DNA of 26,327 bases, taken from a bacterium UBP3_UBA6266 (lineage in GTDB: Bacteria > Auribacterota > UBA6266). The stretch lies in NCBI GenBank assembly GCA_002440765.1, contig DJVC01000051.1, positions 1-26,327 on the forward strand, written 5' to 3'. The notes under the pieces are model-generated. The model was given only the letters and a program-made list of their open reading frames with translations, made no database searches and was not told the origin of the DNA. Shown in pieces: positions 8,693 to 13,754 of the stretch. How positions within the stretch are numbered: the first letter of the stretch is position 1; each line of letters begins with the position of its first letter. A program made the position numbers and the translations under genes.

Positions 8693-9041
8693 TCCCCTGT
8701 AGCTCAGTCGGTACTTGTCCGCCTTTGGCGGGGAGCGGATTAATCCGCTTAAAATGCCAAAGTAGATGCCGACTTTAAATTCTGTCTGATAGGCTTGGAA
8801 GCCCAGAGGTGGGTGACAAGGCGCAAGTCCTGATAGTGGACAGCGTGAGAGACTAAGTGACAGAATCCACTGAAATAACCTGGTGGAAAGCGATAGTCCG
8901 AACTCCTGCTATAACCGATAACTGAAACAGGAGAGGTTGGCAGAAATGACCAATCCTTTTACCGTCGGTAAAAGTAACAATTTTGAGAGCGGATGGCTGT
9001 TAACCATTAGGTCGCTGGTTCGAGTCCAGCCGGGGGAGCCA
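8693..9041 (+). tRNA. trnN: tRNA-Asn(GUU), interrupted in the D-loop by a group I intron
   Basis: Exon 1 is 8693-8712 and exon 2 is 8986-9041. Joined, they give a complete 76-nt tRNA. The acceptor stem is TCCCCTG (8693-8699) with CGGGGGA (9031-9037), containing one U.G pair. The D-stem is GCTC (8702-8705) with GAGC (8987-8990). The anticodon stem is GATGG (8992-8996) with CCATT (9004-9008), and the anticodon GTT is at 8999-9001. The T-stem is GCTGG (9014-9018) with CCAGC (9026-9030), around a TTCGAGT loop. G73 and an encoded CCA (9039-9041) complete it. The D-stem cannot form with exon 2 and the D-loop is broken unless 8713-8985 is removed, which makes splicing necessary. A tRNA search without intron support may miss or truncate this gene. 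Confidence 0.93.
8713..8985 (+). ncRNA. Group I self-splicing intron within tRNA-Asn
   Basis: A 273-nt intron with group I pairings. P1 pairs exon end GTCGGT (8707-8712) with guide GCCGAC (8768-8773), and the U.G pair falls exactly at the 5' splice site. P3 is ATTCTGTC (8779-8786) with GACAGAAT (8859-8866), a perfect 8 bp. P4 is AGGCTTG (8791-8797) with 8824-8831, with one bulge. P7 is GACTA (8851-8855) with TAGTC (8894-8898). P8 is CCAC (8867-8870) with GTGG (8883-8886). P9 is CTCCTG (8903-8908) with CAGGAG (8928-8933). Further 3' hairpins include TTTTACC/GGTAAAA at 8957-8973. The intron follows a U and ends in G (G8985), as the class requires. P2 appears to be absent and P6 is not clear by eye. 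The P1 loop holds a long extra arm: CTTTGGC/GCCAAAG (8723-8729, 8756-8762) and AGCGGA/TCCGCT (8734-8749). It contains no open reading frame for a homing enzyme. Confidence 0.92.
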
Positions 9042-9042
9042 G

Positions 9043-9147
9043 TGAACCACACAGGGTTCACTGCAGGCGAGAGTTTGTAGTGAATCCTGTTTTATATATT
9101 TGAACCACACAGGGTTCACTGCAAGTGAATTTTGCGGTGAAACCTGT
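9043..9147 (+). repeat. Two tandem hairpin repeats downstream of the tRNA
   Basis: A 23-bp direct repeat occurs at 9043-9065 and 9101-9123, starting TGAACCACACAGGGTTCACT. Each copy begins a hairpin. The first is ACAGGGTTCACT (9051-9062) with AGTGAATCCTGT (9079-9090). The second is ACAGGGTTCACTGCAA (9109-9124) with TTGCGGTGAAACCTGT (9132-9147). The arms differ between copies but pairing is largely kept, including G.U pairs. An inverted core, GTGGTTCA, recurs at 9208-9215 just before the GIY-YIG gene. Confidence 0.8.
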
Positions 9148-9158
9148 TTAAATCATAT

Positions 9159-9199
9159 GGGATTTACCATAGGCGTAAGCTTGTGGTAAGTCCCTTTTT
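9159..9199 (+). terminator. Rho-independent terminator, third hairpin after the tRNA
   Basis: GGGATTTACCA (9159-9169) pairs with TGGTAAGTCCC (9184-9194), with one G.U pair, and is followed by five T. Its loop (AGGCGTAAGC) resembles the loop of the first upstream hairpin, so it looks like a diverged member of the same family that serves to end the tRNA transcript. Confidence 0.75.
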
Positions 9200-9262
9200 A
9201 TTATATAGTGGTTCACTGCCATGCACCCTGCGTGGTATATGGCAAAAATCAGGACTGACAAA

Positions 9263-9568
9263 ATGCATTATGTATATATCTTAATCAGCCTAAAAGACAA
9301 AAAATTCTACATAGGCCTTACCAATGACCTAAAAAGGCGAATTAAGGAACATTCAAGCGGCAAGAATCAGAGCACAAGTCACAGAAGGCCGTTAAAACTA
9401 ATATATTATGAAGCCCACCATAATAAAAATGATGCTGCCCGCAGAGAAAAATACTTCAAAACAACGAAAGGCAAACATACCTTGCGCCAAATGTTAAAGA
9501 ATCAACTGGTTGAATTGAAGATAGGCTTAACAAACAGGAACAGACACCCTATTTCCGCTTTTAATTAG
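9263..9568 (+). CDS. Small GIY-YIG endonuclease-domain protein
   Basis: 101 residues from the ATG at 9263. The frame also has an ATG at 9221, but homology begins with MHYVYILISLKDKKFYIGLT. The GIY-YIG core is plain: YVYIL, then YIG about 10 residues later, NDLKRRIKEH with the conserved Arg, and the REKYFKT segment near residue 70. The length and lack of extra domains match the UvrC-like/YhbQ type, single-domain nucleases whose role is mostly unknown. It lies about 280 bp after the group I intron and just after the hairpin repeats. GIY-YIG is one of the homing-endonuclease families, so a link to the intron is possible but unproven. The last ten or so codons and the TAG stop are read from the hairpin repeat at 9534-9590, so the natural C-terminus may have been replaced. 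Confidence 0.85.
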   Translation: MHYVYILISLKDKKFYIGLTNDLKRRIKEHSSGKNQSTSHRRPLKLIYYEAHHNKNDAARREKYFKTTKGKHTLRQMLKNQLVELKIGLTNRNRHPISAFN

Positions 9569-9590
9569 GTGTCTGTCCCTATTTTCGTTT
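9534..9590. repeat. REP-like hairpin repeat (copy 1)
   Basis: The arms are AGACACC (9542-9548) and GGTGTCT (9568-9574), followed by GTCCCTATTTTCG. The roughly 40-bp unit recurs almost unchanged at 12011-12056, and a half unit lies at 13744-13762. It overlaps the 3' end of the GIY-YIG gene and stops a few bases before the stop of the convergent small gene at 9596. Confidence 0.8.
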
Positions 9591-9595
9591 TCCCA

Positions 9596-9970
9596 TCAAC
9601 TAAAAATCAACGAAGACCAGTCACAGCCTCCTTCTACCCAGGAAACTTTATTATTCGGCCCCCAGCAGATATGGCTTCTTTTATTTACAAGTTCCTCTAT
9701 AAATCCTGAAAGGACATCAATATTTTTCTTAACCTCTTCGATATCTTCAGGTGTCGCGGGAATCCAGAAAGTCCACATATCATCTTCCCAGTCGGGTGAA
9801 GTATATTCCCTGAAACAGTAAATGAACAACTGCCCGCAGCTAACACACTTTACAACTCCCACATCAAGATGGCTTGATTCAATAATACTTTCTTCAGCCC
9901 AAGTTTGATTTTTGAGATTATTGTGGGTGAGCTTCTTTTCCTTCGCTAACGCTATTAAATAACAACTCAT
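9596..9970 (-). CDS. Hypothetical protein with a CxxC motif, downstream of the DpnI-like gene
   Basis: 124 residues from the ATG at 9970-9968. I prefer this to a GTG at 10000 because an AGGGG lies about 9 nt upstream and it avoids overlapping the previous gene. The sequence has a KCVSCGQLFIYCFREYTSPD segment whose Cys pair could bind metal. It continues with an aromatic and acidic stretch (WEDDMWTFWIPATPEDIEEV) and ends with WVEGGCDWSS. The first part is helical and charged. It is soluble with no membrane segment. I do not recognise a family with certainty. It is the third gene of a same-strand run with the DpnI-like enzyme and the 63-residue gene (gaps of 5 and 17 bp), so it may serve the restriction system or simply travel with it. 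The convergent repeat at 9534-9590 lies just past its stop. Confidence 0.6.
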   Translation of the reverse strand: MSCYLIALAKEKKLTHNNLKNQTWAEESIIESSHLDVGVVKCVSCGQLFIYCFREYTSPDWEDDMWTFWIPATPEDIEEVKKNIDVLSGFIEELVNKRSHICWGPNNKVSWVEGGCDWSSLIFS

Positions 9971-9987
9971 ATCATATATATCCCCTA

Positions 9988-10179
9988 TCAAACATACCAC
10001 AACTGAAATTGCGGATATGTTTCCCTATCGTCAAAATCCAGATATTTATCATCTTCCCATACAAGTTCGGTAAAATTTTCCAAATCTTCGCTGTATCCCC
10101 TGCACATCACTTTTAATCTTATAAAAGGATTAAAGCGGAGAATCAATTTCACTAATTTTGGTGAAAGATTAATAGCCAT
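9988..10179 (-). CDS. Small acidic hypothetical protein in the DpnI-like operon
   Basis: 63 residues from the ATG at 10179-10177. A TTG at 10203 would overlap the upstream gene and is less likely. A basic, hydrophobic first third (LSPKLVKLILRFNPFIRLKV) is followed by an acidic last half (EDLENFTELVWEDDKYLDFDD). I recognise no domain. The start lies 5 bp after the stop of the DpnI-like gene, so the two are almost surely co-transcribed. No strong Shine-Dalgarno is seen, which would fit translational coupling. A role as partner or modulator of the nuclease is only a guess from position. Confidence 0.55.
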   Translation of the reverse strand: MAINLSPKLVKLILRFNPFIRLKVMCRGYSEDLENFTELVWEDDKYLDFDDRETYPQFQLWYV

Positions 10180-10184
10180 AATTT

Positions 10185-10955
10185 TTATGTAAACCGGTAA
10201 CAACCGCGGGAAACGAAAGTTAAGTAACCTTTATCCCGCAGCAACTGTAATTGTTGACGAATTTTATCTTTAATGTGTTTATTGTCCGGATGCAATCCAC
10301 TCAATTCCTTTTCAAAAGCATACACTTCATCAAGAGTAAACTCTTTTTTGCCGAGCTTATCGACACAACGCATAATATCAAGCAGCCAGCCTTTTGCCGA
10401 TATTTCTTTCTCTTCCCTTAAGAATAATGTCTTTTGCCAGTTGTTAAGTACTTTTCTCTTCGGTTCGACCTGCCCGTTGTGAACAAAGAATATTTTCCCT
10501 GTCTGGGGAATGTTATTAAGGATAATATTACAGCCGACCCATCCGGCGCGCCGGGCTGCAGGCGCAAGAGGTTTCTTCTTCTCTATTATTTCCGGGACGA
10601 AAAAATGTTTAGGGATAACCAGAAAATTTATCACTTCAAGGTTTGCCATGTCATAATTCAGCAGGAAAAAATTCGGGTTATTACTGCCTGTAAGCCGCTC
10701 AAGCATTGTGCGGTACGCGCCGTCCACGATTTTTGTCCCGAGAGCGCTCTGTTTGCTTTTCAATTCGTAATCTTCATGGCAATTCGCGCAGTAAAAATCT
10801 GCTACAGGCTGGTTGTTCGGATATTTATCAATATTAAGGTGGCCGCAATTCGGACAAAAAACGGAATTATTAACCCACTCTTCGGTCAGGATACGCGCTT
10901 TTTGTGAAGCGTTTTTATAGTTTGCCGCCAGTTTTTTATCGAGTATTAGCTTCAT
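10185..10955 (-). CDS. dpnI: DpnI-type restriction endonuclease (cuts Dam-methylated GATC)
   Basis: 256 residues, close to the 254 of R.DpnI, and collinear with it from SQKARILTEEWV to the end. R.DpnI is a type IIM enzyme that cleaves G-m6A-TC and needs no partner methylase. The zinc site is C34, C37, C56 and C59 (CPNCG and CANC). The PD-(D/E)XK active site is D53 in PVADFYC with E64 and K66 in ELKSK, at the same residue numbers as in DpnI. A linker with PLAPAARRAGWVGCNI follows. The last 70 residues match the winged-helix domain (EFTLDEVYAFEKEL, IKDKIRQQLQLLRDKGYL), which adds methyl-specific recognition. No methylase is nearby, as expected. The host must lack Dam methylation, and the likely role is to destroy incoming Dam-methylated phage or plasmid DNA. 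It heads an apparent operon with two small genes. Confidence 0.95.
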   Translation of the reverse strand: MKLILDKKLAANYKNASQKARILTEEWVNNSVFCPNCGHLNIDKYPNNQPVADFYCANCHEDYELKSKQSALGTKIVDGAYRTMLERLTGSNNPNFFLLNYDMANLEVINFLVIPKHFFVPEIIEKKKPLAPAARRAGWVGCNIILNNIPQTGKIFFVHNGQVEPKRKVLNNWQKTLFLREEKEISAKGWLLDIMRCVDKLGKKEFTLDEVYAFEKELSGLHPDNKHIKDKIRQQLQLLRDKGYLTFVSRGCYRFT

Positions 10956-11041
10956 ACTTCAAAACATCCGAATCAATTTAACATAATAAAGGAAATGGAG
11001 CAATTCCTTAATTTTACATCCCAATTAGGAAAAATATTCCC

Positions 11042-11071
11042 TTGACAACTATACGCCATTGACGTATAGTT
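11042..11071 (+). promoter_or_regulatory. Promoter with overlapping palindromic operator for the toxin-antitoxin pair
   Basis: TTGACA (11042-11047), 17 bp, TATAGT (11065-11070). A perfect 9-bp inverted repeat, AACTATACG (11047-11055) and CGTATAGTT (11063-11071), begins at the last base of the -35 and covers the -10. A repressor bound here would block RNA polymerase. This fits autoregulation by the HTH antitoxin. Confidence 0.85.
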
Positions 11072-11093
11072 TAAACATAGAGAAAGAAATAAT

Positions 11094-11411
11094 ATGCATA
11101 TAATAGAAACTCCGATTTTTACTAAAAAAATAATAAATTTTCTCTCTGATGAAGAATATAGTGAGTTACAATGGGCACTTATAATTAATCCTGAAGCCGG
11201 ATCAATTATTCCCGGATGTAGGGGTTTGAGGAAATTGCGATGGAAATCTTATGGAAAGGGAAAAAGAGGGGGCCTAAGAATTATCTATTATTTATATGTA
11301 AAAGATGAAGTAATATATATGTTATTACCATATAAAAAGTCGGAACAAAAAGATTTAACAAAAAAACAGATGAAGGTTTTAAGCAACCATGTAAAGGATG
11401 GTGTATTATGA
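11094..11411 (+). CDS. higB: HigB2-type (RelE/ParE superfamily) toxin
   Basis: 105 residues. The sequence follows the HigB-2 pattern: an N-terminal strand and helix (IETPIFTKKIINFLSDEEYSELQWALIINPEAG), then IIPGCRGLRKLRWKSYGKGKRGGLRIIYYLY and a C-terminal YKKSEQKDLTKKQMKVL. The basic GLRK..W...GKGKRGG.R segment carries the residues that place mRNA and the ribosome in this family, which cleaves mRNA in the ribosomal A site. The toxin gene comes first and the antitoxin second, the order typical of higBA and the reverse of relBE. It overlaps the antitoxin start by 4 bp (ATGA, 11408-11411), so translation is probably coupled. It is transcribed from the promoter at 11042. The spacing and full length suggest an intact module. 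Confidence 0.9.
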   Translation: MHIIETPIFTKKIINFLSDEEYSELQWALIINPEAGSIIPGCRGLRKLRWKSYGKGKRGGLRIIYYLYVKDEVIYMLLPYKKSEQKDLTKKQMKVLSNHVKDGVL

Positions 11412-11698
11412 AAAAGAATGATTTTCAAGAATTATTAGCAAGCATTGACCAGGCTCGAGAAATACATAAGCGCAAGCTAAAACCAGGCAGAACTTTTAAA
11501 TTTAATCCTACGACTGTAAAGAAAATACGCAAAAAACTTCACGTATCTCAATCCGAATTTGCTTATATGATAGGAGTAAGTGTAAATACATTGCAAAATT
11601 GGGAGCAAGGCAGGAGGAAACCCGAAGGGCCCGCGTTGGCATTGCTCAAAATAGCGGAAAATAGCCCAAAGACTATCCTTACTGCTTTACATATCTAG
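11408..11698 (+). CDS. higA: HigA2-type HTH antitoxin
   Basis: 96 residues. A disordered, charged N-terminal part (about 1-30) would wrap the toxin. A helix-turn-helix of the XRE/Cro kind follows at about residues 37-80: TVKKIRKKLHVSQSEFAYMI and GVSVNTLQNWEQGRRKPEG. The phrase NWEQGRR.P.G is the recognition end common to HigA-2 antitoxins. It should neutralise the upstream toxin and repress the shared promoter by binding the 9-bp palindrome at 11047-11071. It starts at the ATG that overlaps the toxin stop. Confidence 0.9.
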   Translation: MKKNDFQELLASIDQAREIHKRKLKPGRTFKFNPTTVKKIRKKLHVSQSEFAYMIGVSVNTLQNWEQGRRKPEGPALALLKIAENSPKTILTALHI

Positions 11699-11891
11699 TT
11701 TAGCCAGCCAATCCATCAGCAAAAACACCCAACTATCCCCCCAAAAAAATTATTTATTTGCTTAAAAAGGTTGTCTTAAAAAGACAGGCGCTTGCTCCTA
11801 AAAGAATGTATCGATTTTAATTAAGACTGGAAAATAGGGACAGCGCCTATTTTTTCTTGACAAAACTTCACGATTACCCTAACATGCGGGC

Positions 11892-12008
11892 TTGCCACGA
11901 ATAGCAAGAATAGTAGCCACAGAATATCCTCATCATATTACTCAAAGAGGAAATTATAGACAGCCTGTATTTACCAATGACTCCGAATATAATAATTATC
12001 TTATTTAA
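11892..12008 (+). pseudogene. N-terminal fragment of a REP-associated (Y1/IS200-like) transposase, copy 1
   Basis: 38 codons from a TTG at 11892 to TAA at 12006-12008. The translation contains PRIARIVATEYPHHITQRGN and continues with YRQPVFTNDSEYNNYL. This is the invariant opening of REP-associated tyrosine transposases (RAYT, TnpA_REP). The rest of the usual protein, including the catalytic Tyr, is missing. The initiator is TTG where the family has ATG. Confidence 0.85.
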
Positions 12009-12010
12009 AT

Positions 12011-12056
12011 AAACAGGGACAGACACCCTATTTCCGCCTTTAATTAGGTGTCTGTC
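12011..12056. repeat. REP-like hairpin repeat (copy 2)
   Basis: A perfect 10-bp inverted repeat, GACAGACACC (12018-12027) and GGTGTCTGTC (12047-12056). It is nearly identical to the copy at 9534-9580, including the internal CTATTTCCGC and TTTAATTA. Confidence 0.85.
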
Positions 12057-12099
12057 ACCATTTTTGATTTTCGCTATTTTCGGTCCCTATTTTCGAATT

Positions 12100-12368
12100 G
12101 GACAGCGACTTTTTTATTGACACAAACATACCTGCTACATAAAATAAATGCATGCCAAGACAAGCAAGAATAGTTATCCCCAACACAGCCCACCACATAA
12201 CTCAGCGGGGAAATTATTGCCAAGTTATTAAGGACAAAAACTGACAGAGGATTAGTAGCAGGAACAGATAAATTTATAAAAAAATCAGAAAAGTTATTGA
12301 ATCGTTTTTTGCGGTGTCAGAGTCAGGGGAGACCGAAAAAAAATGATGGTTGAAAAAAGTCGCTGTCC
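12100..12368. mobile_element. Short decayed RAYT-type element 2, 269 bp with perfect 16-bp ends
   Basis: GGACAGCGACTTTTTT (12100-12115) and its exact reverse complement (12353-12368) bound the element. Inside are a promoter-like TTGACA (12117-12122), 17 bp, TAAAAT, and the start of a RAYT gene. It begins 5 bp after the end of element 1 and has nearly the same length. Confidence 0.75.
12152..12244 (+). pseudogene. N-terminal fragment of a REP-associated transposase, copy 2
   Basis: 30 codons from ATG 12152 to TGA 12242-12244. It reads MPRQARIVIPNTAHHITQRG then NYCQV, the standard RAYT start. It breaks off at the same region as copy 1 and lacks all catalytic parts. A consensus-like promoter lies directly upstream within the element. 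Its sequence differs from copy 1, so the two fragments come from distinct transposase lineages. Confidence 0.85.
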
Positions 12369-12401
12369 CCTTTTAGCCTTTTAATTTAATATAATCTATA
12401 T

Positions 12402-13616
12402 ATGAAAAAAATATTCATAATCTGGTTTTTACTTTTATTTTGTGTAGTATTCATAAGGGATTTCACACATGCAGAAGACCTGAATACTAAAATAGCTTCC
12501 AGGGTAATGTCTAAATCAGAAGCTGAATTAAGGTCATCCATGAAGAAGCTATGGGAGTCACGCGCAACTTTATTACGGGATTACATTGTAAGTGAAATAA
12601 ATGATTCTAAAGAGTCGGATAAGACTAAAGATAAACTTCTCAAGAATGCGGGTGATCTGGGAAATTCGATCAAGCCATATTACGGAACTTTGGCAAGTAT
12701 CTTTTTGACCAGACTTCTTAAAAAGGATGTGATGCTTACTGAAAAAGTTATTAAGGCCGCCAAGGAAGGCAATGAAGAAGCCCTGAATTTAACTGAGAAA
12801 GCCGGGGAAGAGGCCCGGAACCTGACTGAGAGGGCCAGGGAAGAAGCCCTGGTTCTGGATGAGAAAGGTAATAAAGAAGCCCGGGACCTGACTGAGAGGG
12901 CCAGGGATAAAGCCCTGGTTCCGGATGATGAAGATAATAAAAAAGCCCCGGACCTGACTGAGAAGGCAAAGGAAGAAGCCCTGAATTTAACTGAGGAAGC
13001 CCGGGAAGAAGCCTGGGACCTGACTGAAAGGGCCAGGGAAGAAGCCCTGGTTCTGGATGATGAAGGTAATAAAGAAGCCCCGGACCTGACTGAGAAAGCC
13101 AGGGAAAGAGCCCTGGGCCTGACGGAGAAAGCCAAAGGTAAAGCATTGGATATGACTGAGAGGGCCAAGGACAAAGCCCGGGTTCTGGATGATGCTGACA
13201 AAGACAACAAAGAAGCTTCGGGTCTGGTTGAGAAGGCCAAGGAAATAGCCAGAGAGCTGATTAAAAAGGCCAAAGAAATAGCCCTCGATCTGATTGAGCA
13301 AGCCAATGAAAAAGCCCTGGCTCGTGCTAAGAGAGTCAGGGAAAAATCCCTGGAACTGGCTAAGAAAAAATGGTATGAAAATGCGGGTAGCCTGGCGGGT
13401 TTCCTCGCCATACCTCGTAACCAGACCAAGGAATATCTGACAGATATGCTATATAAGCACCTGGATCTTACTTGGGGTGAGATCGAAGCGATGCTTACAA
13501 AAGACGAGGCAAAGGATTTAGATTATTACGAAAAAGACAAGGCCCACATGATAATGTTTTCAGATGTGCTGGTGGATGGTATTGTAAAACAATTTCCTGA
13601 AAAATTCAAAAATTAA
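12402..13616 (+). CDS. Exported helical protein with seventeen 11-residue repeats inserted in its middle
   Basis: 404 residues with a signal peptide at 1-24 (MKKIFIIWFLLLFCVVFIRD, cleavage near THA-ED). Residues about 40-125 (LRSSMKKLWESRATLLRDYI, GNSIKPYYGTLASIFLTRLL, EKVIKAAKEGN) and about 318-404 (KWYENAGSLAGFLA, MLYKHLDLTWGEIEAML, HMIMFSDVLVDGIVKQFPEK) together match a roughly 180-residue helical family that databases often label, without good basis, as glycosyltransferase or acetylglutamate kinase. Between the halves, residues 127-315 are 11-residue units of the form AL-L-TE+A+EE. This is a hendecad pattern that resembles group 3 LEA proteins and should form a long right-handed coiled coil. 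The function is unknown. A TATAAT ends 6 nt before the ATG and no Shine-Dalgarno is seen. The gene is convergent with the GH144-like gene. Confidence 0.8.
   Translation: MKKIFIIWFLLLFCVVFIRDFTHAEDLNTKIASRVMSKSEAELRSSMKKLWESRATLLRDYIVSEINDSKESDKTKDKLLKNAGDLGNSIKPYYGTLASIFLTRLLKKDVMLTEKVIKAAKEGNEEALNLTEKAGEEARNLTERAREEALVLDEKGNKEARDLTERARDKALVPDDEDNKKAPDLTEKAKEEALNLTEEAREEAWDLTERAREEALVLDDEGNKEAPDLTEKARERALGLTEKAKGKALDMTERAKDKARVLDDADKDNKEASGLVEKAKEIARELIKKAKEIALDLIEQANEKALARAKRVREKSLELAKKKWYENAGSLAGFLAIPRNQTKEYLTDMLYKHLDLTWGEIEAMLTKDEAKDLDYYEKDKAHMIMFSDVLVDGIVKQFPEKFKN
12780..13346 (+). repeat. 33-bp coding tandem repeat, 17 units
   Basis: Sixteen 33-bp units plus one of 39 bp (unit 13, at 13176-13214), in frame throughout. 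The consensus starts GCCCTGGACCTGACTGAG. Units 1-3 resemble units 7-9, which suggests a block duplication. The units differ at many positions, so the array is not a recent slippage product. Confidence 0.88.
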
Positions 13617-13754
13617 AAGTAAATTTTTCTTGCCCTTTTTGCCCTTACATCCGAAAATAAAACACTATAAAATATTTTGTTTAAATTTGATGTCCCACTT
13701 GAATTCATCTAAAATAAAAACCAAGAAATTTTTTTAATAAACCGGGGCAGACAC
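13617..13754. repeat. Convergent intergenic gap ending in a REP-like half repeat
   Basis: AT-rich, with no clear terminator. GGGGCAGACACCTATTTTCGC at 13744-13764 matches one half of the hairpin repeat at 9534-9590 and 12011-12056. The TAG stop (13755-13757, minus strand) and the last two codons of the GH144-like gene lie inside it. Confidence 0.7.

Larger units (their letters stand above)
11830..12094. mobile_element. Short decayed RAYT-type element 1, 265 bp
   Basis: It is bounded by a 12-bp inverted repeat, GAAAATAGGGAC (11830-11841) and GTCCCTATTTTC (12083-12094). The left end continues GGGACAGCGCC..TTTTTT..TTGACA, closely resembling the left end of element 2. It contains a transposase N-terminal fragment and the hairpin repeat at 12011-12056. 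Confidence 0.65.
11699..12401. other. Gene-free stretch made of decayed REP/transposase elements
   Basis: About 700 bp without an intact gene. 11699-11829 is AT-rich with a weak hairpin (TGTCTT/AAGACA, 11772-11786) and nothing else I can name. 11830-12368 consists of two adjacent short elements that carry transposase fragments, described separately. The last 30 bp before 12402 holds a TATAAT at 12390-12395. Confidence 0.75.

Noticed and set aside
9221..9262. Upstream ATG for the GIY-YIG gene
   Set aside because: The extra 14 residues are encoded by repeat-like sequence, and the family begins at the YVYIL strand, so the ATG at 9263 is preferred.
12780..13346. 33-bp tandem units as a possible CRISPR array or satellite
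   Set aside because: There are no unique spacers between units. All units are contiguous, in frame and encode a regular hendecad, so it is a coding repeat.
12680..13429. Long open frame on the minus strand across the repeat array (about 249 codons, Leu/Ser/Arg-rich), with two more in other frames
   Set aside because: It is a by-product of the 33-bp repeat, which lacks stops in several frames. The plus-strand frame has a signal peptide and conserved ends, and the minus frames have neither.
8693..13754. Island as a classical tRNA-integrated element with an attachment-site duplication
   Set aside because: I found no second copy of the tRNA 3' end in the window and no integrase gene. The insertion history is therefore left open.
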